Below, piece after piece: positions 25,941 through 32,795 of a stretch of DNA of 32,795 nucleotides. Position 1 is the stretch's first letter, and each line of letters begins with the position of its first letter. The position numbers were made by a program, and so were the translations under genes. Below the pieces are notes generated by a model that ran no database searches, was not told the origin of the DNA, and saw only the letters and a program-made list of their open reading frames with translations. Origin of the DNA: an uncultured Pelagibacteraceae bacterium (lineage in GTDB: Bacteria; Pseudomonadota; Alphaproteobacteria; Pelagibacterales; Pelagibacteraceae); contig CACFAF010000011.1 in the NCBI GenBank assembly GCA_902564245.1, forward strand, positions 1-32,795, in the 5' to 3' direction.

Positions 25941-26895
25941 AATAATTAGCATTATTACCCCTCAATATGGTGGCACATTTATTGATTGTACATTTGGTCA
26001 AGGTGGATATTCAGAAAAAATATTAACTTTTCCTAATACAAATATTATCGCAATAGACAGAGATAAAGATGTATTTGAAAAAGCATTACAAGTTGAAAAA
26101 AAATTTAAAGATAGATTTATTTTCAAGAATATTAAATTCAGTCAAATTCAAAATTTGAAGTTAAAGAATGAGAATATTAAAGGTGTTATTTTTGATCTAG
26201 GATATTCTTTTAATCAAATTAAAAACCCAAAAAAAGGGCTGTCATTTGAAAGTACTGGAAATCTAAATATGAGGTTAGGGATAAATGAATTTTCAGCTAA
26301 AGAAACTATTAATAAATTAAGTCAAAGTGAATTAGAAAAAATATTTAAGTATTTTGGTGATGAGAAAGACAGTAAAAGAATTTCCCATAGAATTATTAAA
26401 GAGAGAAAAAAAAAAGAAATAAATACTGAGGATTTAGTTAAGATTATTGAATTATCAAAAAAAAAAAAAAATTACAAAATTCATAGTGCAACTAAAGTTT
26501 TTCAAGCACTTAGGATTTTTGTTAATAAAGAAATTAGTGAATTAATTCATGGCCTTATTTGTGCAACTAAATTAGTTAATAAAGATGGTCTAATTGTTGT
26601 TGTAACTTTTCATTCAATAGAAGACAAAATTGTAAAATACTTTTTTAAAAGTTTATCTGAAGCTAAAAGTATTTCAAGATATGAACCAAAAAAGGGAGAA
26701 AATATTAATTTGTTAAAATTAATTCAAAAAAAACCTATAGTACCTTCACAAGAGGAGATCAAAATAAATCCTCCTTCAAGATCAGCTAAATTAAGATTTG
26801 CAATTAAGAAAGAAAATTTTTTTGATTTTAAAACTGATATCTTAGAAAAATTTAAAAATCTAATAGATATTGAAAATTACTCTAATAAGTTATGA
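25885..26895 (+). CDS. rsmH: 16S rRNA (cytosine-1402-N4) methyltransferase
   Basis: MraW/RsmH methylates N4 of C1402 in the ribosomal P site. The 336-residue frame has [10 protein letters not shown], then the SAM motif [23 protein letters not shown], the [22 protein letters not shown] block (the usual LGVSS region reads LGYSF), LNMRLG, then [15 protein letters not shown] and [16 protein letters not shown] near the C-terminus. The start is doubtful. ATG at 25885 gives [19 protein letters not shown], but ATG at 25866 sits in a TAATG overlap with the ftsZ stop, as at the mraZ/ftsZ junction, and reads in another frame into an 11-A run; removal of one A would join it to HFPVLLNE. It overlaps ftsL by four bases (ATGA). 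Confidence 0.93.
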   Translation: MIATIISEKKKHFPVLLNEIISIITPQYGGTFIDCTFGQGGYSEKILTFPNTNIIAIDRDKDVFEKALQVEKKFKDRFIFKNIKFSQIQNLKLKNENIKGVIFDLGYSFNQIKNPKKGLSFESTGNLNMRLGINEFSAKETINKLSQSELEKIFKYFGDEKDSKRISHRIIKERKKKEINTEDLVKIIELSKKKKNYKIHSATKVFQALRIFVNKEISELIHGLICATKLVNKDGLIVVVTFHSIEDKIVKYFFKSLSEAKSISRYEPKKGENINLLKLIQKKPIVPSQEEIKINPPSRSAKLRFAIKKENFFDFKTDILEKFKNLIDIENYSNKL

Positions 26896-27212
26896 AAAAA
26901 ATAATCATAGTTATAACTGTTTTTTTTTTAATAATAGTTACCACAATTACAAAAAATTCGACTAAAAATTTAGAAAGTAAAATTTTCACAGCCAAAGAAA
27001 ATATTAATGTTTTACAAGAACAATATGAATTAATTGTCTTAGATTTTAACTTTTTATCAACTCCTCAAAAATTATTAGAGTATCAAGCTAAATACTTTGA
27101 AAATGAATTATCTCCAATTGATATTAATGAAATTAAAGAAATAGATCTAAGTACAGATAAGGTAAAAATTTCAAATTTAAATAAAAAAATTATTGAAAAT
27201 GAAAAAAAATAA
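26892..27212 (+). CDS. ftsL: FtsL-like cell division protein
   Basis: Small bitopic division protein expected to form the FtsQLB-type periplasmic coiled coil that activates FtsWI. The 106-residue product has a two-residue lysine start, one transmembrane segment (about 4-20), then a heptad-like stretch (27-52: [21 protein letters not shown]) and the FtsL-typical [22 protein letters not shown] segment. Sequence identity in this family is low; the call rests on topology and on position between rsmH and ftsI. It overlaps rsmH by four bases and the ftsI frame by up to 20 bases. Confidence 0.82.
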   Translation: MKKIIIVITVFFLIIVTTITKNSTKNLESKIFTAKENINVLQEQYELIVLDFNFLSTPQKLLEYQAKYFENELSPIDINEIKEIDLSTDKVKISNLNKKIIENEKK

Positions 27213-28890
27213 TCAAGAGAGGTTAGTTTTAGAAAATTATGAAAATGAGTTTTTTTATAAGAAAAAAAAATCTAATCTAAATATTACATTTAATAGAATA
27301 GCATTTATTTTTTTTGTTTTTTTAATGATATGCATTATATATTCAATTAAGGTCTTCTATTTAGGAGCTTTAAAATCTAATATTAAAATACAAAAAAACT
27401 TAACAATTAAAAAAAATTATCGTTCAGACATTATAGATAAAAATGGAAATTTTATTGCGAAGTCAGTTATAACTCAAACAGCTGGAATTGATCCAAATTT
27501 AATTATTGATAAAAAAAAACTTTTAATCAATTTGCAAATAATTTTTCCGGACAAAGATTTTAAAAAAATAAGAGAAAGATTCAAAAAAAAAAAATATTTT
27601 CGTTTACAAAGGCAGCTTAATCAAAGTCAAATTGAAAAACTTAATCTCTTAGGAGATAAATCAATAAGATTTGAAGAACAAATTACCAGATTTTATCCTC
27701 AAAAAAATTTGTTTAGTCATATCATAGGTCAGATAGATGATGAAAATAATGGAATATCAGGACTTGAAAAATTTTATGATTATGAATTGAAGACACAAAA
27801 AGAACCTTTAAGATTAACTATAGATACAGATATTCAATTTTTAATTAGACAAGAGCTTATTAAATTTCAGGAAATTTTTAAAACAATAGGAAGCACATCA
27901 ATACTTATGGATGTAAATAATGGTGAAATTATTTCAATGGTATCTTTGCCAGACTTTGATCTTAACAAAAGACAAAACATAAAAGATAAAAATTATATAA
28001 ATAGAGCGACCAAAGGAGTATATGAACTTGGTTCTGTTTTTAAAACTTTTACATTAGCGGCAGGCATAAATGAGAAAGAGGTAGAACCAGATACTTTATT
28101 TAAAGATTTGCCCAAAAATATAACTTGTGCTGGAAGACCTATCAGAGAGTATGATAATGAAATTCCAACTGAATTAACAGCAGAAGATATTTTAATAAGA
28201 TCAGGTAATATTGGATCTGTTAGAATTGCACAAAAAATTGGAATAGATAAATTTAAATCTTTTTTAGAAAAGATAGGCGTTTTAAATAAAATTGATTTTG
28301 ATATTGAAGAGGTTGGTCAGCCATTACCATTTAAATGGGGTAAGTGCAAATTAGCCACAACTTCCTTTGGTCATGGAATAACTACAACTCCTCTACAATT
28401 GGCAAAAGGATATTCAATTATAACTAATGGTGGATACTATATTAAACCAACTTTAATTAAACAAAATATATTGCAAAAAGAAACTAAAAATAAAATTTTA
28501 AATGATGGAGTATCAAAAAAAATAAATCCAATTTTAAGAAAAATTGTTTCTACTAAAGAAGGAACTGCTGGATTTGCAAATATTAAGGGATATCAAGTTG
28601 GTGGAAAAACAGGTACTGCACAAAAAACTATTGGAGGAGTATATTCAAAAAAAAAAATAAATACTTTTGCAGCTATCTTTCCTACATCTAAACCACAATA
28701 TGTTTTGATAGTTTTATTGGATGAAACTGAGCCTAACAAAGAATATATTTATAACTATAAAGACGGCTCTGGTTGGAAATACAAAGGAACAGCTTTTAAT
28801 ACTGCTGGATGGACATCTGTGGAGGTTGCTGGCAAAATTATAGAGAAAATTGGACCTATTTTAGCCACAAAATATATCAAAGTTAACTAA
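27193..28890 (+). CDS. ftsI: Peptidoglycan D,D-transpeptidase FtsI (PBP3)
   Basis: Class B penicillin-binding protein that cross-links septal peptidoglycan together with FtsW. One membrane anchor lies at about 35-58, then the pedestal domain (from YRSDIIDKNGNFIAKS), and the transpeptidase domain with S281-V-F-K284 (nucleophile), S337-G-N339 and K472-T-G-T475. At 565 residues it is a normal size. The frame opens with TTG at 27193; ATG at 27199 gives MKKNNQERL and a 14-base overlap with ftsL, and is the more likely start. It is followed after four bases by murE/murF. Confidence 0.96.
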   Translation: MKMKKNNQERLVLENYENEFFYKKKKSNLNITFNRIAFIFFVFLMICIIYSIKVFYLGALKSNIKIQKNLTIKKNYRSDIIDKNGNFIAKSVITQTAGIDPNLIIDKKKLLINLQIIFPDKDFKKIRERFKKKKYFRLQRQLNQSQIEKLNLLGDKSIRFEEQITRFYPQKNLFSHIIGQIDDENNGISGLEKFYDYELKTQKEPLRLTIDTDIQFLIRQELIKFQEIFKTIGSTSILMDVNNGEIISMVSLPDFDLNKRQNIKDKNYINRATKGVYELGSVFKTFTLAAGINEKEVEPDTLFKDLPKNITCAGRPIREYDNEIPTELTAEDILIRSGNIGSVRIAQKIGIDKFKSFLEKIGVLNKIDFDIEEVGQPLPFKWGKCKLATTSFGHGITTTPLQLAKGYSIITNGGYYIKPTLIKQNILQKETKNKILNDGVSKKINPILRKIVSTKEGTAGFANIKGYQVGGKTGTAQKTIGGVYSKKKINTFAAIFPTSKPQYVLIVLLDETEPNKEYIYNYKDGSGWKYKGTAFNTAGWTSVEVAGKIIEKIGPILATKYIKVN

Positions 28891-28894
28891 TTTC

Positions 28895-31741
28895 ATGCGA
28901 ATAGGTAATTATTTTAAAAATATTAATTCGAAATATAAGAATCACTTATTTTCAGGCTTAAGTTTTAACAGTTCAGATTGTAAAAAAGATTATATTTTTT
29001 TTGCTATTAAAGGCAATAATCATGATGGCAATAAGTTTATTGAACATGCAATTAAAAAAGGTGCCAAAACAATCGTATCTAATAAAAAATATGAAGGAAT
29101 TAAAAATCAAGTTCTCTTTATAAAGTCAATAAATACAAGAAAAACACTAGCTGAGGTTTCATCTAAAGTTTATGAAAAAAAACCAAAAAACTTGATAGCA
29201 GTTACAGGGACTAATGGAAAATCTTCAATAGCTAATTTTTATTTCCAAATATTAAAATTAAAGAAAAAAAATGTTGCATCGATTGGAACTTTAGGAATTC
29301 ATAAAATTTCAAAAAAAATTGAATTACAAAATACAACTTTAGATCCAATACAATTAGGAAAATGCCTGATAAAGTTAAAAAAGGAAAAAATTGATAATGT
29401 AATATTAGAGGCATCTAGTCATGGTTTAAAACAAAAGAGATTAGATGGTTTGAAGTTTAAAATAGGAATTTTTACAAATTTATCTCATGATCATCTTGAT
29501 TATCATAAATCTTTTAAAGATTATTTAGATTCTAAACTATACTTATTTAAAAAATTACTTATGAAAAATTCAAGTATTGTTACAGACTTAGATATTCCTG
29601 AGTATAAGAAAATTAAATCTATAGCAAGAAAACGAAAAATAAAGTTAAATACTATATCTAATAAATATGGAGATTTATCGATCATTTCTCATAAATATTT
29701 TGGCGAAAAGCAATCTTTAAAAATAAAATATAAAAAAAAGATTTATACCTTTCAAGTAAGCTTGATTGGTAAAATTCAATTAAAGAACCTCTTAATGTCA
29801 ATGATTGCAGCAAACATGAGTAATATTGATTTTAAAAGTATTATAAGTGTTATTAAAAAAATAAAACCAGTATCCGGAAGATTAGAAAAAATTGGTTTTA
29901 TAAAAAATAATTCTTCAGTAATTTTAGACTATGCTCATACTCCAGATGCTCTACGTATTTGTCTACAAAATATAAAAGATCAATTCAAAAATAGAAAAGT
30001 ATCAATTGTCTTTGGATGTGGTGGAAATAGAGATCAATTTAAAAGATCATTAATGGGACGGATAGCTAATGATTACTGTGATAAAATTTATTTAACTGAT
30101 GATAATCCTAGAAAAGAAAATCCAAAGAAAATTAGACAAAATATAAAAAAAAAAATAGATAATTCAAAATTATATGAGATTCCAAACAGAGAAAAGGCTA
30201 TTAATCTGGCAATACAAAATCTTTTATCAGGTGAAATCTTAGTTGTAGCAGGAAAAGGTCATGAGAAAATTCAAGACTATGGAAGTTATAAAAAAATTTT
30301 TTCAGATAAAGATTGTATAATCAAATATGTTAAGAAAAAAAACAAACTTTTAAAAAATGATCTAAAATTTAATATAATTAAAGAAGCGATTAGAAATAAT
30401 AATCTTTCTTCAAATACAAAAATTAGAAAGGCGTCAATAAATTCTAAAAATATTAGAAAGAATGATATTTTTTTTGCTATTAAAGGAAAAAAAAATGATG
30501 GAAATAAATTTACAAATGAGGCTTTAAATAAGGGTGCAAGTTTAGCTATTGTAAGTAAAATTTACGATTTAAAGAAAAAAAATAAAAAAATTATAGTAAA
30601 AAATACTTTAGACTTTTTAACAAAAACCTCAGAAATTATTAGAACAAATTCATCTTCTAAAATCATCGCCATAACTGGAAGCTGTGGAAAAACATCTTTA
30701 AAGGAATTACTAAAAGAGACTCTTAGTCAATTTGGAAAAGTAAATTCCTCTCCAAAATCCTTTAATAATAAATACGGAGTTCCATTAAGTCTTTTTAACA
30801 TGAATTTTGATCATGATTACGGAATATTTGAAGTTGGCATGGATAAAAAGGGTGAGATAGATTATTTATCAAAAATTATAAAACCTGACATTGGTGTAAT
30901 TACTAATATTTCCTATGCTCATGCAAAAAATTTTAAGAATATTAAACAAATCGCAATGGCAAAAGCTGAGATAATTAATAATATCAATGAAGGTGGCACA
31001 ATTATATTAAATTCTGATGACCATTTTTTTAATTTGCATAAAAAAATTTCTATTCGAAAAAAGTTAAAAGTTTATACTTTTGGTATCAATAAAAAAGCTC
31101 ATATTAAATTAAAATTTATTAAAAAAGAAAAAAATAAATTTAAAGTTCATATAATGATAAATAATAAAAAGAAATATTTTTATATTTCGAATAATTTTGA
31201 AAATTATATCAAAAATATACTTGGCGTGATTGCTATAATTTCAGTTTTTAAAGATCCCTTAAAACTAGACAAAAATATTTTTTATAAATTTAGAGTGCCA
31301 GAAGGAAGAGGAGATATTACTAAAATAAAGTTTAAACAGAAAAAAATCAATCTTATCGATGAAAGTTATAATTCAAATCCACTATCTCTTAAATCAGCTA
31401 TTGAAAATTTTAATTCTATAAAAACGAAAAATAAAAAATATATGATACTAGGTGATATGCTAGAGCTTGGTAAACATTCTAAGAACTTACATAGAAAGAT
31501 ATCTCCAATCATTAATTCAACACAAATTGATAAGATCAATATATTTGGCAATCATATAAAGGAAACCTTTAAAAACATTAAACCTATAAAAAAAGGTTTA
31601 ATTTTAAAAGAAAGTTCACAAATAATTGATTTGATTAAAAACAAATTAAATAATAATGATTACTTAATGATCAAAGGATCAAATTCTACTGGACTGAATA
31701 AATTTACTAATCAATTAAAAAAAATGCAAAATGCTTTATAG
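28895..31741 (+). CDS. murE/murF: MurE-MurF fusion: UDP-MurNAc-tripeptide synthetase and tripeptide:D-Ala-D-Ala ligase
   Basis: One 948-residue polypeptide holding two successive Mur ligases that add the third residue and the D-Ala-D-Ala dipeptide to UDP-MurNAc-peptide in the cytoplasm. The MurE half (about 1-480) has GTNGKS (105-110), EASSHGL, NLSHDHLDYH with K214 as the probable carbamylated lysine, DYAHTPDAL and D403-N-P-R406, the motif linked to meso-diaminopimelate selection, then AGKGHE. The MurF half (about 490-948) has SFNNKYGVP, GSCGKTS (595-601), EVGMDKKGEID, DESYNSNP and MILGDMLELG. The two N-terminal domains are visibly alike (IFFAIKGNNHDGNKF at 34, IFFAIKGKKNDGNKF at 525). No stop or frameshift separates the halves. 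It overlaps mraY by 11 bases. Confidence 0.95.
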   Translation: MRIGNYFKNINSKYKNHLFSGLSFNSSDCKKDYIFFAIKGNNHDGNKFIEHAIKKGAKTIVSNKKYEGIKNQVLFIKSINTRKTLAEVSSKVYEKKPKNLIAVTGTNGKSSIANFYFQILKLKKKNVASIGTLGIHKISKKIELQNTTLDPIQLGKCLIKLKKEKIDNVILEASSHGLKQKRLDGLKFKIGIFTNLSHDHLDYHKSFKDYLDSKLYLFKKLLMKNSSIVTDLDIPEYKKIKSIARKRKIKLNTISNKYGDLSIISHKYFGEKQSLKIKYKKKIYTFQVSLIGKIQLKNLLMSMIAANMSNIDFKSIISVIKKIKPVSGRLEKIGFIKNNSSVILDYAHTPDALRICLQNIKDQFKNRKVSIVFGCGGNRDQFKRSLMGRIANDYCDKIYLTDDNPRKENPKKIRQNIKKKIDNSKLYEIPNREKAINLAIQNLLSGEILVVAGKGHEKIQDYGSYKKIFSDKDCIIKYVKKKNKLLKNDLKFNIIKEAIRNNNLSSNTKIRKASINSKNIRKNDIFFAIKGKKNDGNKFTNEALNKGASLAIVSKIYDLKKKNKKIIVKNTLDFLTKTSEIIRTNSSSKIIAITGSCGKTSLKELLKETLSQFGKVNSSPKSFNNKYGVPLSLFNMNFDHDYGIFEVGMDKKGEIDYLSKIIKPDIGVITNISYAHAKNFKNIKQIAMAKAEIINNINEGGTIILNSDDHFFNLHKKISIRKKLKVYTFGINKKAHIKLKFIKKEKNKFKVHIMINNKKKYFYISNNFENYIKNILGVIAIISVFKDPLKLDKNIFYKFRVPEGRGDITKIKFKQKKINLIDESYNSNPLSLKSAIENFNSIKTKNKKYMILGDMLELGKHSKNLHRKISPIINSTQIDKINIFGNHIKETFKNIKPIKKGLILKESSQIIDLIKNKLNNNDYLMIKGSNSTGLNKFTNQLKKMQNAL

Positions 31742-32795
31742 CTTATCAACAAATTTTGTAGAAATATTTACATTTCTTAATGTCTTTCAATATTTGACTG
31801 TTAGAACAGGTCTTGCAGTTTTTACATCTATGTTTGTAGTTTTTATTATAGGCACACCCTTTATAAATTTTTTTTCAACTAAACAAATTTTGGATCCCAT
31901 AAGAGAAGATGGGCCTAGTGAACATATTGTAAAAAAAATTGGCACCCCAACCATGGGAGGAGTATTAATTTTACTAGGACTTATTTCTAGTATTTTGCTA
32001 TGGGGAGATTTATCTAATTATTTTATTTGGTTTTTAATTTTTATAGTTAGCTCATTTGGTATCCTAGGTGCATATGATGATTATAGAAAAATAAAATATA
32101 AAAATTCTTCTGGAGTTTCATTTACATTTAAGATTGTAGTACAAATTTTAATAGCTGTTGTAGGTATAGTTTTTTTAACTTATTTTTCAGATCATTCTAA
32201 ACTTGAATATTTATATTTTCCATTTTTTAAAAACTTAATTATTAATTTAGGATGGTTTTTTATTCCTTTTTCAGTGTTTATAATAGTTGGTTCATCTAAT
32301 GCGGTAAACCTAACTGATGGCCTTGATGGTCTTGCTACAGTCCCAGTTATATTAGTTGCTAGTTGTTTTGCATTTATAAGTTATGTGACTGGTAATATAG
32401 TTTTTTCTGATTATCTTCACATACCTTACATTGAGGGAATTGGAGAAGTTTCAGTTTTTTGTGGTTCAATAATAGGTTCTTGTTTGGGATTTTTATGGTT
32501 TAACGCTCCACCAGCAAAAATTTTTATGGGAGATACAGGCTCACTTGCATTAGGAGGATCTCTAGGATCAGTCGGTATAATTACTAAACATGAAATCGTT
32601 TTAGCAATTACCGGAGGATTATTTGTCTTAGAAGCAATTTCTGTAATAGTTCAGGTTGGTTCATATAAACTTACTGGTAAAAGAGTTTTTAAAATGGCAC
32701 CGATACACCATCATTTTGAAAAAAAAGGCTGGCCTGAATCAACAGTAGTTATCAGATTTTGGATAATATCAATTATTTTAGCTTTGATTGGTTTA
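31731..32795 (+). CDS. mraY: Phospho-N-acetylmuramoyl-pentapeptide-transferase, 3' end cut by window
   Basis: Polytopic membrane enzyme that attaches phospho-MurNAc-pentapeptide to undecaprenyl phosphate, giving lipid I. The frame opens at ATG 31731 (MLYSLSTNFVEIF) and stays open for 355 codons to the last base, so only about five residues and the stop are outside, judging by the 360-residue family norm. Motifs in order: GTPTMGG (about 70-76), the catalytic acidic pair in GAYDDYRK, NAVNLTDGLDGLA, NAPPAKIFMGDTGS and APIHHHFEKKGWPE, with around ten hydrophobic segments between. It overlaps murE/murF by 11 bases, continuing the coupled chain mraZ to mraY. Confidence 0.96.
   Translation, partial: MLYSLSTNFVEIFTFLNVFQYLTVRTGLAVFTSMFVVFIIGTPFINFFSTKQILDPIREDGPSEHIVKKIGTPTMGGVLILLGLISSILLWGDLSNYFIWFLIFIVSSFGILGAYDDYRKIKYKNSSGVSFTFKIVVQILIAVVGIVFLTYFSDHSKLEYLYFPFFKNLIINLGWFFIPFSVFIIVGSSNAVNLTDGLDGLATVPVILVASCFAFISYVTGNIVFSDYLHIPYIEGIGEVSVFCGSIIGSCLGFLWFNAPPAKIFMGDTGSLALGGSLGSVGIITKHEIVLAITGGLFVLEAISVIVQVGSYKLTGKRVFKMAPIHHHFEKKGWPESTVVIRFWIISIILALIGL

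Noticed and set aside
1-32795. CRISPR arrays, insertion sequences, toxin-antitoxin pairs or defence islands
   Set aside because: No regularly spaced repeats of suitable length, no transposase or terminal inverted repeats and no defence-gene motifs were seen in any frame.

Overview
The window is a dense, strongly A+T-rich stretch of a bacterial chromosome. Gene content, very short or negative intergenic distances, lysine/asparagine/isoleucine-rich proteins and AAA/ATT-type codon use all fit a streamlined marine alphaproteobacterium of the SAR11 (Pelagibacterales) type. That assignment is inference from style and gene content; no marker comparison was run. All proteins are ordinary chromosomal genes, and no insertion sequence, prophage, CRISPR array or plasmid feature was seen.

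Layout. 1-770: 3' part of a branched-chain aminotransferase. 767-6506 (minus): tight operon uvrB - pteridine-reductase-like SDR - folB-like aldolase - uvrC - pgsA, mixing excision repair, pterin metabolism and phospholipid synthesis. 6543-10297: class I aminotransferase (+), thioredoxin reductase (-), then an ELM1-like protein and a 2OG-Fe(II) oxygenase-like protein (+). 10298-14696 (minus): carA-carB, carbamoyl phosphate synthase. 14823-18986 (+): yqeY, dnaG, rpoD, the macromolecular-synthesis group. 19014-20955 (+): a methyltransferase-like gene and an O-antigen-ligase-like membrane protein, then a tRNA with CAT anticodon. 21119-22523 (minus): mlaA and mlaC for outer-membrane lipid transport. 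22588-23322 (+): an N-acetylmuramoyl-alanine amidase. 23366-23726: RNase P RNA. 23939 to the end (+): a division and cell-wall cluster, mraZ - ftsZ - rsmH - ftsL - ftsI - murE/murF fusion - mraY (cut by the window end).

The right third is the most interesting. The amidase-rnpB-mraZ order leads into a dcw cluster in which ftsZ sits between mraZ and rsmH instead of at the far end, and MurE and MurF are one polypeptide. The mraZ upstream region carries three direct repeats of the MraZ-box type (TGGGN with 5-nt spacers, on the minus strand) overlapping a plausible promoter. The rsmH start is ambiguous because of an 11-A run just after a TAATG junction with ftsZ.

Other points worth attention are a DnaG primase that has lost three of four zinc ligands, a PTR1-like D-Y-K catalytic triad in the uvr operon reductase, an MlaA protein with no lipobox cysteine, and convergent gene pairs with -4, +1 and 0 bp between stop codons. 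I did not find a clearly unprecedented multi-gene system; the novelties are in gene order, gene fusion, missing residues and candidate regulatory sites.
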